Positions 7,649-16,704 are shown, counted from the stretch's first letter. The stretch: 64,000 nt of DNA from Candidatus Woesearchaeota archaeon (GCA_020637435.1 JACJVW010000001.1:1-64000), one strand, 5' to 3'. Program-made: numbers and translations. Notes: generated from the sequence alone by a model not told the origin.

Positions 7649-10351
7649 TCACTTAAACCGTCTAGAGAGTGCAAAAACAATCTGCCCAATGACAAACATC
7701 CCCACAGCACAGCCAGCAATATAGCCCCAATCAATCAAACTGAGCGGTACTGTCCCAAAAAGATTTTCCGTACCAAACTTCTCAATAAACCAGGGATAAT
7801 CAAATCTGAAATAGACCACAAATACTTGAAGCAGGAGTGATATCACAATCGCAAGGAACAGATACACATTACTAAACACAGGAACCTGATAATGCGAACG
7901 TATCATATACACCCGCGCGACTTCAAATACCACAAGCGCGGTAAATGCCATCGTCTGCGCTTTCATGACACTCTCAGTCAACCCATAGAAGAACAGATAG
8001 AGTGTACAGCCCATCAACAGCAATCCAATAAATCCAATATTGAACAGCATGCGATGACCAAGAATAGGTTCCTTGGGATCCTTTGGAGGTCGTTTCATAA
8101 TATCTCTTGAGGCAGGGTCCACACCAAGCGCAAGTGCGGGAAGACCATCCGTCACTAAATTTATCCAAAGCAATTGCACAGCTGTTAGTGGAAGTAAAAG
8201 ACCATTGCCGGAGAATATCCCAATAAGCATCGCCACAAAGATAACCATGACCTCAGCAATATTGCTGGAAAGAAGAAAATTCACAAATTTCTTGATACTA
8301 TCATCAATAGAACGACCTTCCTCAACAGCGTCCACAATAGAAGCGAATCTATCATCCGTAAGGATCATGTCTGATGCCTCCTTGGCAACTTCGGTACCAG
8401 ACCTGCCCATAGAGATACCTATATCAGCATGCTCAAGCGCAGGTGCGTCATTGACACCATCTCCGGTCATGGCAACAATATGACCTTTTGCCTGCAGTGC
8501 CCTCACAATACGAAGCTTATGTTCCGGATTTACCCGTGCATAGATGCTGACCTCTTCGACAATCTTAGTCAGGTCAGGCACATCGTCCAACTCTGCACCG
8601 GTAAGCACTCTGCCGGTGAGTCCAAGATCGTTTCCTATCGCAACGGCGGTGGCTTTGTAATCTCCGGTTATCATGCAGACTTTGATACCGGCACTCGCGC
8701 ATCTTGATATCGCCGCACGGGCGCTTTCTCGGGGAGGGTCTCTCATGGCTTGCAGACCGGCAAATATGAGATTGTTCGTCGAGATACTGCTCTCACTGGT
8801 CTCCTTATACGCAAATCCCAAGACACGAAGCGCATTATCAGCAAAATACTCATTGGCCTCAATAATAAGTTCCTTGTCCACATCGGTCATCTGACGGACG
8901 ACTCCATTGAGCAGTATCCTGTTGCATAGACCAAGCACAACATCCGGTGCGCCCTTAACATACACTTGATTGACCGTCGGGCTTCCGTGGAGGGTCGCCA
9001 TAAATTTTCGATTAGAATCGAAAGGCAATTCATCCCGTTTCGGATACATGCTCCTCATCGTATGAATATCATGACCAGCTTTAGTTGCGCTGATAAGGAG
9101 AGCTGCTTCTGTAGGATCACCGATAACCTTGCCATCAGAGACGCTTGAAGAATTTGCCAAAGCACCGATGCGCAAAACCATCTGCAGTAAAGAAGGATCT
9201 ATCTTTGTGCCGCTTGTAGAGAATTCACCTTTCGTAGCATACCCAGTTCCAGTAACATCATAGAGCTTACGGTCAGCATAGATATGCCGAACCGTCATCT
9301 CATTTCGGGTAAGAGTACCGGTCTTATCAGTACAAATTACAGTTGTAGCTCCCAGAGTCTCTACAGAAGGAAGTCTCCTGATAAGCGCATGCTTCTTTGC
9401 CATCCTCGTGACACCTATTGCAAGCGATAGAGTGACTACTGCAGCTAGGCTCTCAGGAACACCTGCTACCATCAAAGCGATAGCCATCATGATGAGTTCT
9501 GAATAGGTTGTAAAGAAGAGAAGATATGATTGCCAGGAGAAGATATCGAATCCGCTGAGGTCTGGTCGTTCAAGCAGCAGGCCAAGAAAGAACGCGACAA
9601 TGCATATGACGATGAGCACCGCGCCGATTTTCTTGCCAAGAGCATTTAGTTTTTTCTGCAACGACGTTTCTTCCTCATCGTGTTCAGAGATCATCTTAGC
9701 TATCTTACCTATCTCAGAAGCCATGCCTACACGTACCACCACACCCTTCGCTGAGCCTTTAACAATGGTAGTGCCAGAGAATGCAATATTATTCTGTTCA
9801 CCAAGAGATTTGGTAAACTCTTGCACAAGATACGTCTTATGGACTGACGTGGATTCACCTGTCAAGGAGGATTCGTCAGTCTCAAGACCAGAAACTTCAA
9901 GCAAGCGCACATCAGCGCTCACCTTATCACCCGCATTCAGCAGGAGGATATCTCCGACGACCACATCGGCCCCAGGTATTATGATCTCCTTACCCTCACG
10001 CATGACAGTCGACATAAGTCCAGAAATCTTTTTTAGCTCAGCGATAGATTTCTGCGCCTTATACTCCTGCATAAAACCGAAGAATGCGATAAGTAAAAGT
10101 ATAAGCAGGATAAGCACGCTATCAAGTATTTCGCCTATCATCCTGGAAAGCAATGTTGCTCCTATGAGGATATAGATGATGAAACTCTTGAATTGACGGA
10201 TAAATATGACAAGAGCCCCATCCTGTTTTTTCTCATTGATGATGTTTGAGCCGTATTTCTGCGAAGAAGAAGTCACCTCTGCAGCTGTCAGACCACTAAG
10301 TCTGCTGCCTAGATTGCTGAGGACCTCTTCGCCCTGCTCGTCATGATACAT
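7649..10351 (-). CDS. Ca2+-type cation-transporting P-type ATPase (P2A)
   Basis: A 900-residue P-type pump of typical P2A length. The N-terminal cation-ATPase domain is followed by the actuator motif LTGEST, the phosphorylation motif CTDKTGTLTRNEMTV, the nucleotide-binding KGAPD and the hinge TGDGVNDAPALEHADIG. Cation-site residues of Ca2+ pumps are recognisable: VPESLAAV in helix 4 (canonical PEGLP), SSNIAEV in helix 5 (Asn and Glu of site II), and WINLVTDGLPALALG in helix 6. These favour Ca2+ (or Mn2+) export over Na+/K+. A GAGGTTGAT site lies before the start, three bases after the upstream gene's stop. Confidence 0.92.
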   Translation of the reverse strand: MYHDEQGEEVLSNLGSRLSGLTAAEVTSSSQKYGSNIINEKKQDGALVIFIRQFKSFIIYILIGATLLSRMIGEILDSVLILLILLLIAFFGFMQEYKAQKSIAELKKISGLMSTVMREGKEIIIPGADVVVGDILLLNAGDKVSADVRLLEVSGLETDESSLTGESTSVHKTYLVQEFTKSLGEQNNIAFSGTTIVKGSAKGVVVRVGMASEIGKIAKMISEHDEEETSLQKKLNALGKKIGAVLIVICIVAFFLGLLLERPDLSGFDIFSWQSYLLFFTTYSELIMMAIALMVAGVPESLAAVVTLSLAIGVTRMAKKHALIRRLPSVETLGATTVICTDKTGTLTRNEMTVRHIYADRKLYDVTGTGYATKGEFSTSGTKIDPSLLQMVLRIGALANSSSVSDGKVIGDPTEAALLISATKAGHDIHTMRSMYPKRDELPFDSNRKFMATLHGSPTVNQVYVKGAPDVVLGLCNRILLNGVVRQMTDVDKELIIEANEYFADNALRVLGFAYKETSESSISTNNLIFAGLQAMRDPPRESARAAISRCASAGIKVCMITGDYKATAVAIGNDLGLTGRVLTGAELDDVPDLTKIVEEVSIYARVNPEHKLRIVRALQAKGHIVAMTGDGVNDAPALEHADIGISMGRSGTEVAKEASDMILTDDRFASIVDAVEEGRSIDDSIKKFVNFLLSSNIAEVMVIFVAMLIGIFSGNGLLLPLTAVQLLWINLVTDGLPALALGVDPASRDIMKRPPKDPKEPILGHRMLFNIGFIGLLLMGCTLYLFFYGLTESVMKAQTMAFTALVVFEVARVYMIRSHYQVPVFSNVYLFLAIVISLLLQVFVVYFRFDYPWFIEKFGTENLFGTVPLSLIDWGYIAGCAVGMFVIGQIVFALSRRFK

Positions 10352-10354
10352 ACA

Positions 10355-10654
10355 TCAACCTCTTTTTATCATCTTGATATTCCCCAGAAAATACTGAAGA
10401 CAATCAAGACCACAGAACGTGGCTTTTTTTCGAAAATCATGAGGACCGAAGACAAGCGTATATGTCTCAGCAGACCGGTCATCGATATCTGCCATACAAT
10501 TAGCGCAGATACAGGAATGCTTCTTCTCCAGTTGCTTCACCTGGTCATCCACAAGTTTTCGCAGGTGCAATCCTCCTTTATTAAGATCGAACTGAAGTTT
10601 TTTCAGATCCTCATAATCAAGTCCAGGTATCATCTCTTTTACACGGTAACCCAT
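10355..10654 (-). CDS. Small protein with a four-cysteine zinc site
   Basis: About 99 residues starting MGYRVKEMIPGLDYEDLKKL. A basic helical N-terminal half is followed by CICANC and, 29 residues later, FCGLDCLQYFLG, a likely four-Cys zinc knuckle. The start at 10654 is chosen because a GGGGTGAT ribosome site lies five bases upstream. That site sits in the 3' arm of a stable hairpin (separate entry). It is the upstream neighbour of the ATPase gene and could be its regulator, but that is inference. Confidence 0.65.
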   Translation of the reverse strand: MGYRVKEMIPGLDYEDLKKLQFDLNKGGLHLRKLVDDQVKQLEKKHSCICANCMADIDDRSAETYTLVFGPHDFRKKATFCGLDCLQYFLGNIKMIKRG

Positions 10655-10659
10655 TATAT

Positions 10660-10679
10660 CACCCCGGTAGGTCGGGGTG
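10660..10679 (-). promoter_or_regulatory. Hairpin that masks the ribosome binding site
   Basis: On the minus strand the 20 bases CACCCCGACCTACCGGGGTG form a perfect seven-pair GC-rich stem with a six-base loop. The 3' arm CGGGGTG contains the ribosome binding site for the ATG at 10654. Such a fold would hide the site and could act as a translational switch or thermometer. The structure is seen directly; regulation is inference. Confidence 0.45.
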
Positions 10680-10777
10680 CATGTCATAGACATACACCCA
10701 GACCCGTCAAACCAAGTGTTTCCGCCAAAAAACTGTCATATTGGAGATTAGCAAATGTATGAGCATGTGCAAAATGT

Positions 10778-10948
10778 TCAAGGTGTTCTCTCTTCAAAGT
10801 CAATATACCATCTTCCCGTCTTCTGATCAAAAGAGAAACAGACATGGTGTTGCTTTTCCGGATCAAGCGCGAACAAGAGCGGCTTTGGCACAGTTGTCTC
10901 ATAGCTTGAACCTCTCTTGTACAATTTCCGCTTAATCTTAAGAGCCAT
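10778..10948 (-). CDS. AbrB/SpoVT-like short DNA-binding protein
   Basis: A 56-residue frame starts at the ATG at 10948: MALKIKRKLYKRGSSYETTV, followed by PKPLLFALDPEKQHHVCFSF and a short acidic end. The pattern (basic strand, RGSS, ETTVPKPL) is that of swapped-hairpin AbrB-type proteins that are common in small archaeal genomes. A longer overlapping frame (10684-10902) in another phase has no such similarity. It is divergent from the peptidase gene across a 214-base AT-rich spacer that holds its promoter. Likely an autoregulatory transcription factor or antitoxin-like protein without visible toxin. Confidence 0.75.
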   Translation of the reverse strand: MALKIKRKLYKRGSSYETTVPKPLLFALDPEKQHHVCFSFDQKTGRWYIDFEERTP

Positions 10949-11162
10949 TTTACTTATTTTTCACATTAATTTTTTAGCTATTTCTATACTTTTATTTTTA
11001 CTTATTTAATAAGATTTCCTTTTAAAAAAAGAGTTTTATCGAATCACTATACAAACAATACTAAAGAATATAAAAACAATTTATACTTATTTTTATACTT
11101 ACTAAGTGACCAGAGACAAAGAACAACAAAATAGATATAGGTAAAGTCAACCAGGCCAATGG
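10949..11162. promoter_or_regulatory. AT-rich divergent promoter spacer
   Basis: This spacer between the AbrB-like gene and the M20 peptidase gene is very AT-rich and contains repeated tttatacttattt-like blocks (for example near 10979-11000 and 11080-11105), which offer several TATA candidates. No open frame or stable hairpin was seen. It probably holds both promoters and possibly binding sites for the AbrB-like protein. Confidence 0.4.
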
Positions 11163-12218
11163 ATGGAAGAGATCGTTGAACTGACCAAAAGCCTAGTATC
11201 ATTCAAATCCATGCACTCCAACAGGACAGATATCGCTGCATGCAGGGATTTCATCATCGACTACCTCAAAAGTATCGGTGCCGAACATGAGGTTTTCAGC
11301 ATCAATGGCACAGACTCCATTCTCGTAACTCCCCGTCACAGAGAAACCGAGATACTCCTCATGACCCACTATGATGTGGTCGCCGCTCTCGATGAACAAT
11401 TTATACCCAAAGAAGAAGATGGCTACCTTATAGGAAGAGGCGCCCTTGATGATAAGTACGGTGTAGCGATGTCCCTTGTGCTACTCAAAGAAGCACTTCA
11501 GAAACATGAGCAATCCGAACTCACTTTTGGCATACTCATGACAGGCGACGAGGAGAAGGGCGGTTTTGATGGTGCCAAACATGTACTCAGCAAGCTAAAA
11601 GCAGAGTTTTGCATAGCAATCGATGGAGGGTCCCCAACAGAAATCATTACGAAGTCAAAGGGCCTTATCAAAGCCAAACTTATCTGTAGAGGTAAGTCAG
11701 GCCATGGATCTAGACCATGGCTCGGCATCAACGCCATCGAATTGCTCATGGACGACCTGCAAAAAGTCCGTTCACTCTTCGTCCTTGATGCTAACAAAGA
11801 ACACTGGCATAAGACTCTCAATATTGGTTCAGTCATAGGAGGCGTCTCCTTTAACCAGGTGCCGGATTATGCAGAAGCCATCCTTGATATACGATACACC
11901 CAGGATGAAAACCCCAATGAGATATGTAAAGAGATTCAAGATCTTGTCGGCGGGGTGCTTGAGATACAGCTTAAAGAGCCGGTCCTTGAAGAGCAGCCGT
12001 CTGAACACCTTGAGAGGTTGCTAAAGATAGTCCCTAACGCTAAGACCACGGGTGAGCATGGCAGCAGTGACGCTAGATTCCTTAAAGTGAACAACATAAA
12101 AGGCATTGTCTGGGGTGCTGACGATGGTATGACTATGCACGGTCCGCATGAACGGCTTGACATTAAAAGCATGAACATCATTTATGAGTCGCTTCGAAAG
12201 TTCCTGGGGCTGGCATGA
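11163..12218 (+). CDS. M20-family metallopeptidase (ArgE/DapE/CPG2 type)
   Basis: 351 residues. Metal and catalytic motifs of clan MH peptidases appear in order: LLMTHYDVV (first metal His and catalytic Asp), RGALDDKYG (bridging Asp), GDEEKGG (catalytic Glu and metal Glu), AIDGG and a C-terminal MHGPHE with the last metal His. A dimerisation domain lies in the middle (GKSGHGSRPWLGINAIE). The family removes acyl groups or cleaves small peptides; the exact substrate cannot be read. The stop overlaps the TrmJ-like start (ATGA), so the two are coupled. Confidence 0.9.
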   Translation: MEEIVELTKSLVSFKSMHSNRTDIAACRDFIIDYLKSIGAEHEVFSINGTDSILVTPRHRETEILLMTHYDVVAALDEQFIPKEEDGYLIGRGALDDKYGVAMSLVLLKEALQKHEQSELTFGILMTGDEEKGGFDGAKHVLSKLKAEFCIAIDGGSPTEIITKSKGLIKAKLICRGKSGHGSRPWLGINAIELLMDDLQKVRSLFVLDANKEHWHKTLNIGSVIGGVSFNQVPDYAEAILDIRYTQDENPNEICKEIQDLVGGVLEIQLKEPVLEEQPSEHLERLLKIVPNAKTTGEHGSSDARFLKVNNIKGIVWGADDGMTMHGPHERLDIKSMNIIYESLRKFLGLA

Positions 12219-12916
12219 TAACCGTCATCCTTATGCAGCCGGAGCATCCCGGAAATGTAGGCGCAGTCGCAAGAACCATGGCAAACTTTGGATGTGCCCG
12301 GCTCCACATAGTTGAACCACAGATCGATTGTCTCCATGAAGAAGCATTCGCTAGAGCCAAACACGCAGGTTCAATCCTCAAAAGAGCAAAAATCATCAAT
12401 AAGTCTAAGCTAAAAGACTACGATCTCCTCATAGGTACTTCCGCCAAAGACTGCTCAGACTACAACATCCCGCGAACACCAATGTTTCCTGATGAACTTG
12501 CCGAACAACTGGCGGCCCGAAAGGGCAACATAGGCATCCTTTTCGGTAGAGAAGGCTGCGGCCTTACGAATGAAGAAGTACTTCTTTGCGACATTCTCGT
12601 CACGATACCCGCAACAAAGCAATACCCTGTGCTCAACCTCTCACACGCAGTAAATATAGTGCTCTATGAGATGTACAAGAACATCAACAAGAAGAATAGA
12701 CAATACACCCTTCCAACACCGGAAGAGAAAAATACTGTAGAGAAAAAATTGAACTACTTACTCGACCAACTGGAATTTAGCACCGAAGTGAAACGCGAGA
12801 CCCAGAAAAAATTCTGGAAGAAGCACATAGGAAAGTCTATGATGACCAAACGGGAACTTTATGTGCTCCTAGGTTTTCTTAAGAAAGTCAAAGAAAAGAT
12901 TCAATCATTGAAGTGA
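12215..12916 (+). CDS. TrmJ-like tRNA 2'-O-methyltransferase (SPOUT)
   Basis: 233 residues with the SpoU/TrmH knot motifs: MQPEHPGNVGAVARTMANFG (motif 1), LFGREGCGLTNEE (motif 2) and YPVLNLSHAVNIVLYEMY (motif 3). TrmJ enzymes methylate the 2'-hydroxyl of nucleotide 32 in tRNA; archaeal TrmJ acts on C32. The C-terminal 70 residues are helical, as in TrmJ. It follows the peptidase gene with a 4-base overlap and converges with the next gene. Confidence 0.88.
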   Translation: MITVILMQPEHPGNVGAVARTMANFGCARLHIVEPQIDCLHEEAFARAKHAGSILKRAKIINKSKLKDYDLLIGTSAKDCSDYNIPRTPMFPDELAEQLAARKGNIGILFGREGCGLTNEEVLLCDILVTIPATKQYPVLNLSHAVNIVLYEMYKNINKKNRQYTLPTPEEKNTVEKKLNYLLDQLEFSTEVKRETQKKFWKKHIGKSMMTKRELYVLLGFLKKVKEKIQSLK

Positions 12917-13803
12917 GCGACCTGGTCGAGGTTCTTCTCCACCTGATTCCGTAACCTTTCAAATCCGTCATAGAATTTTTGTTCTTTAAGAGGCACATCA
13001 TACAGCGCAGCACCCATCAGAACTGTATACAACGACATGAAATGCGAGAGATAGACATCCATCCAGAACGTGATTATCCTCTTAAACCTAAGATTCAGCG
13101 AATCCTGAAATCTCGGTACATCTAGAGTCTCGATATCACGAGCAAGATCGTTACCGGTCGTCTGTACCATGACAAGATCGTGCTTCAGATTAAGCTCCAC
13201 ATACCTGCTCAGTTCAGAGATGAACAGCTGGCCATGACTCACGAGGTTCTGCTCCTCGATAAGAAGATGATGCAAAGCATCGTACTCATCGAATAAGGCA
13301 TGCATATTCTTTTTTCCATTCCTCTTCAATCGCTTTATCATGGAATAGAGCAGTTCATCCTGCTCCTCAAGTAAGGACAGAAGGGTTTTTACGACACTCT
13401 GCTGCGGTAGCAGAAGATTTCCCGTCACCTTATGGAAAGAGACATGCTCAAGCAAACCGCCTAACGCCTCAAAATCATTATTTACCGTATTGACAGCACC
13501 ATACAGAGCGTCATAATTCATGCTCATCCCTATAGTCGAGCGTGCAGTCGCAATGAGTCCAAGCAGTCGCCGGACCTGATCCTCATCAATAGTGCCGAAT
13601 TCACCCCTTTGCTCAACAAAGTGGAATTTCTTCAGCTCAACCATCATCTTGGCAATATTCACCATGCTTTCTTTTTTCTTGCTCCTGGCAAGATGGATGA
13701 CCAGTTTCTGGTCGTGGGAGTCATGCATGATCTTTTCAAGGAACTTCTCTATATCACGGATACGCATATCAGTAAGTCCGGTAAGAACCCTAGTTTTTAT
13801 CAT
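12901..13803 (-). CDS. All-helical hypothetical protein, operon with a winged-helix protein
   Basis: 300 residues, predicted mostly alpha-helical and soluble, with charged helices such as DIEKFLEKIMHDSHDQKLVI and a helical C-terminal half. No catalytic motif, signal peptide or membrane segment. It begins 14 bases inside the end of the winged-helix gene, which suggests coupled translation and a functional link. Family not recognised. Confidence 0.6.
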   Translation of the reverse strand: MIKTRVLTGLTDMRIRDIEKFLEKIMHDSHDQKLVIHLARSKKKESMVNIAKMMVELKKFHFVEQRGEFGTIDEDQVRRLLGLIATARSTIGMSMNYDALYGAVNTVNNDFEALGGLLEHVSFHKVTGNLLLPQQSVVKTLLSLLEEQDELLYSMIKRLKRNGKKNMHALFDEYDALHHLLIEEQNLVSHGQLFISELSRYVELNLKHDLVMVQTTGNDLARDIETLDVPRFQDSLNLRFKRIITFWMDVYLSHFMSLYTVLMGAALYDVPLKEQKFYDGFERLRNQVEKNLDQVAHFND

Positions 13804-14116
13804 GCTGTAACCTCTTCACATAGTCCCTGACACGTTCTACACCCTGCGGTTGGGCATGGTCACCAAGGGTGTAATAGATACGCTCCACATCGGTGCCCCA
13901 GCTGTAGTCCCCTTGTGCCTTCTTCACCTTATCGACTCGAAACTCACCAAGCTCAACACCTTTCTTAAGATGGTAATAGAACAATCTCATCGAGACCTTA
14001 GGGAACAGATCAAGATATGCGCGAGCTATCTCATAACCATATGCGCTTCCCATCGCATCTAGCAACTCCACCATATTGAGCCGTACTTGACTGAATGCAG
14101 GTCTCCCCCTTTTCAT
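13790..14116 (-). CDS. PadR-like winged-helix protein
   Basis: 108 residues. RGRPAFSQVRLNMVELLDAM, GSAYGYEIARAYLDLF and VSMRLFYYHLKKGVELGEF form a winged helix-turn-helix with the recognition helix at RLFYYHLKKG; YYTLGD is the wing strand. This resembles PadR-type regulators, here without the long C-terminal dimerisation helix. A TTTTATAAAG box is about 30 bases upstream of the ATG. It heads an operon with the helical protein and faces the repeat array, so it might act on that intergenic region. Confidence 0.75.
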   Translation of the reverse strand: MKRGRPAFSQVRLNMVELLDAMGSAYGYEIARAYLDLFPKVSMRLFYYHLKKGVELGEFRVDKVKKAQGDYSWGTDVERIYYTLGDHAQPQGVERVRDYVKRLQHDKN

Positions 14117-14151
14117 ACCCCTTACCCTAGCAATTTAGCTTTATAAAATTT

Positions 14152-14430
14152 CCTATACCCCCAAAATGTACGGAAAGATATTTCCAGGTCTGCAGGAAGA
14201 AGTAGGAGGCAAAGGGAGAATACACCCAAGGACAGATGCAGACATGGAAACAGCATTTTGGGGGTATAGGGAAGTAATATACCCCAAAAATGTACGGAAA
14301 GATATTTCCAGGTCTGCAGGAAGAAGTAGGAGGCAAAGGGAGAATACACCCAAGGACAGATGCAGACATGGAAACAGCATTTTGGGGGTATAGGGAAGTA
14401 ATACCCCAAAAATGTACGGAAAAATATTTT
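14152..14430. repeat. Tandem hairpin-repeat array A (124-base unit, 2.2 copies)
   Basis: Two near-identical units of about 124 bases plus the start of a third (tgtacgg at 14167, 14291 and 14413). Each unit is self-complementary. In unit 1 a 17-base outer stem (14152-14168 with 14254-14270) is perfect, followed by a 12-base 5' internal loop TACGGAAAGATA and a 3' loop CAG. A 13-of-14-base inner stem (14181-14194 with 14237-14250) closes a loop of 42 bases. The array lies between divergent promoters. Array B at 40189 has the same architecture and loop but different stems. Confidence 0.9.
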
Positions 14431-14498
14431 CCGATACTTTAAACGTCAATCAAAACAGGCCATAAAACATATAACCTTCCTCACTTAGGCCTTTCAAC

Positions 14499-14957
14499 AT
14501 GAAACTTGCCACACTCTGCTACGTCCGCAAAGACCAGAAAACCCTCATGATACACCGCAATAAAAAAGAAGGCGACATGCACGCAGGCAAGTGGAACGCG
14601 CTAGGCGGAAAGTTAGAACCAGGCGAATCACCAGAAGAGTGCGCGATTCGGGAGATTAAAGAAGAGTCAGGACTAACGGTCGGTAAATTAACCTTCAAAG
14701 GCCAAATCACCTTTCCAAAATTCTCAAAAGAACAAGATTGGTACGTATTCGTGTATGTTGCGGAACAATGCTCAGGCGAGCTCATTGACTGCCCCGAAGG
14801 TGACCTTGCATGGATAGACAATGATAAACTTCTTGACTTAAACCTATGGGAAGGCGACCTGGTATTCATACCCTGGCTAGATAAAGAAAAGATATTCATG
14901 GCAAAATTTACGTATCTTAACGGCAAGCTAAAAGCCCATGAAGTCTCATTCTACTAA
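14499..14957 (+). CDS. Nudix hydrolase (MutT-like)
   Basis: 152 residues with the full Nudix box starting GGKLEPGESPEECAIREIKE and continuing ESGL, matching GX5EX7REUXEEXGU. The N-terminus (LCYVRKDQKTLMIHRNKKEG) and KWNALGGKLE are typical of 8-oxo-dGTP or (d)NTP diphosphatases that sanitise the nucleotide pool. An ACATATAACC box is 28 bases before the ATG (leaderless). Substrate not determinable. Confidence 0.9.
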   Translation: MKLATLCYVRKDQKTLMIHRNKKEGDMHAGKWNALGGKLEPGESPEECAIREIKEESGLTVGKLTFKGQITFPKFSKEQDWYVFVYVAEQCSGELIDCPEGDLAWIDNDKLLDLNLWEGDLVFIPWLDKEKIFMAKFTYLNGKLKAHEVSFY

Positions 14958-15003
14958 CTCCCCCGGGACAAAGTACTTAAAGCAGTAAAATATCATGCAT
15001 CAC

Positions 15004-15588
15004 ATGGTGGATCTCAGAAGAATCGTGGTCATATTCGTCATAGGTGTGTTGTTTGCTATATTCGTATTCTCAACTATCGATGCGATATATCCTTCGCCCG
15101 ATTACACCGATTTTTGCAATGATAGGCCCATAGCTCCAAAATTAATTGAAAGCGGAGTAGAGTGCGCTGATGTCCAATACCCAGAGGATGAAGCAAGGGC
15201 TTGCCTCGACAACAAAGGACAGATGGAACCAGTTTATGACTCACGAGGCTGCATCGCATCCTACAGATGTGAGATGTGCTATGCCGAATATGATCAGGCA
15301 AGACAAGAACATGATTTGGTGCTGTTCATCGTCTCATCAATCCTTGGACTTGTAGCTATTGTCATCGCTCTCTATATGCCTACAAGGGATATCAATGAAT
15401 GGATTGCCACAGGATTCATGCTTGGCGGATTGTTTACCCTATTCTTTGGCACAGCAGTCTACTTTGGAGACATGGCGCGATACATCAGGCCTGTAGTCAT
15501 CTTCCTTGAGCTTGCTCTGGTCATTTTCCTTGCTTACAAGAAGCTAAGTAAGCCTGATGAAGAGGATAGGCCTAAGAAAAGACGATGA
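15004..15588 (+). CDS. Membrane protein with Cys-containing external loop
   Basis: About 194 residues. An N-terminal helix (IVVIFVIGVLFAIFVFSTI) is followed by an extracytoplasmic domain of about 75 residues with six cysteines (FCNDRP, VECADV, RACLDN, GCIASYRCEMC), then three helices and a basic cytosolic tail ending DRPKKRR. An alternative start at 14995 is only 20 bases from the TACTTAAAG box, while 15004 is about 29, so 15004 is preferred. The stop overlaps the next start (ATGA). Function unknown; disulfides or metal binding are possible. Confidence 0.65.
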   Translation: MVDLRRIVVIFVIGVLFAIFVFSTIDAIYPSPDYTDFCNDRPIAPKLIESGVECADVQYPEDEARACLDNKGQMEPVYDSRGCIASYRCEMCYAEYDQARQEHDLVLFIVSSILGLVAIVIALYMPTRDINEWIATGFMLGGLFTLFFGTAVYFGDMARYIRPVVIFLELALVIFLAYKKLSKPDEEDRPKKRR

Positions 15589-16508
15589 AAGTCATTATCC
15601 TCGCCAAAGACAATCTGGAGCTGGCTGACGGTGAGGCTAAGGCACTCTTCGAGACAATCGACCGGGTAGAAGACCTTCTCTTCTTGCAGCAGCTTAGTTC
15701 AAAACAGGCTCACCGCCTGGCTTTCGCAAAAGAAGTCCATGAACTGCTAAGCATCCTTGACAGCGAAGATGATGTACACAAGCTCTCCTGGAACAAGCTC
15801 ATCAAAGGAACCTATGCGATTCGTACCCATGATATCCCAGAAAGAGAGATGGCTGCCAAAGTCTATATGAATCTGCGCCACCCAGTCGTGAACCTCACAC
15901 AACCTGCTACAGAGATCCATTTCTTTAAGCGCGGCAAAGTTATCATATGCACCAAGAAACTCTTCACCATAGAACACGGATATGAAGCCAGGCATCCTAA
16001 GGAACGCGCATCCATTCCAGTCTCCGTGCATCCGAAGATAGCTAGAGCCATGGTAAATCTCACAGGTGGGCAACCAGGAGCAACAATCCTTGACCCCTGT
16101 TGCGGAACCGGCGGCCATCTATTGGAAGCGGGACTTATGGGACTCAAGATAACTGGCACCGACATTGAAAAAAGGATGGTCGATATGACCCTTTTCAATT
16201 TGAAAAAGAACAATCTCGTCGGGAAGATAAGCAGACAAGATGTGCTGACCATCAACAGACCCTACAAGTATATCGTAACCGACTTGCCCTATGCAAAGAA
16301 CACTAAGACGATAAACATACGCGCATTCTATCAGGAATTCTTCATCCACATCGGCAAGATACTGTCAAAAAGGGCAGTTATCGGCCTGCCGGACATCTTC
16401 CGACCACAACAACTTATTAAGAATACAGGTCTAAAGATTACAGGAGAATATACCTACTACATCCACAGATCATTGACAAAAAAAATATTGGTTGTAGAAA
16501 AAGCTTAA
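15585..16508 (+). CDS. TrmG10/Trm11-like tRNA guanosine-N2 methyltransferase
   Basis: 307 residues. The N-terminal part has the layout of a THUMP RNA-binding domain (about residues 1-130). The C-terminal Rossmann methyltransferase shows ILDPCCGTGGHLLEAGLMG (motif I), GTDIEKRMVDM (motif II) and the catalytic VTDLPYAKN in place of the usual DPPYG. Archaeal enzymes of this group methylate G10 of tRNA to m2G or m2,2G. It overlaps the preceding membrane protein gene by 4 bases and the convergent zinc-ribbon gene by 4 bases. Confidence 0.85.
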   Translation: MKVIILAKDNLELADGEAKALFETIDRVEDLLFLQQLSSKQAHRLAFAKEVHELLSILDSEDDVHKLSWNKLIKGTYAIRTHDIPEREMAAKVYMNLRHPVVNLTQPATEIHFFKRGKVIICTKKLFTIEHGYEARHPKERASIPVSVHPKIARAMVNLTGGQPGATILDPCCGTGGHLLEAGLMGLKITGTDIEKRMVDMTLFNLKKNNLVGKISRQDVLTINRPYKYIVTDLPYAKNTKTINIRAFYQEFFIHIGKILSKRAVIGLPDIFRPQQLIKNTGLKITGEYTYYIHRSLTKKILVVEKA

Positions 16509-16690
16509 TCAAGCAGGAGCATATCTATGTTTTCGAACTGATCGTACTTTTCCTTCTTATTTACTTCGCGGGCGGACTTAAAGTCCTCTGCCTGGGGTTT
16601 TCGATCGAGGCCATCGATAAAACCACATTTATTGCACTGCCCGTTCTCGGGAACCTTGTTATCGCAAAAATTACATTTCTTAAGTACCAT
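16505..16690 (-). CDS. Small zinc-ribbon protein
   Basis: 61 residues with KKCNFCDNKVPENGQCNKCG, two CxxC knuckles forming one zinc ribbon, then a charged tail. A TTTGGTGAAATT ribosome site precedes the ATG, so the start is well supported. Nearest neighbours are the TrmG10-like gene (convergent) and the kinase-like gene upstream. Its partner is unknown. Confidence 0.75.
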   Translation of the reverse strand: MVLKKCNFCDNKVPENGQCNKCGFIDGLDRKPQAEDFKSAREVNKKEKYDQFENIDMLLLD

Positions 16691-16704
16691 AATTTCACCA
16701 AAAT

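Noticed and set aside
9600..10175. 191-codon plus-strand frame inside the ATPase gene
   Set aside because: It lies antisense to well-conserved ATPase motifs; composition is Ser/Thr/Pro-rich as expected for a shadow frame.
10684..10902. 72-codon minus-strand frame
   Set aside because: Another phase of the same strand encodes a convincing AbrB-like protein (10778-10948) with a clear family pattern.
14122..14449. Several overlapping minus-strand frames with repeated cysteine-rich peptides
   Set aside because: They run in three different phases through the tandem array A and reflect the repeat, not coding.
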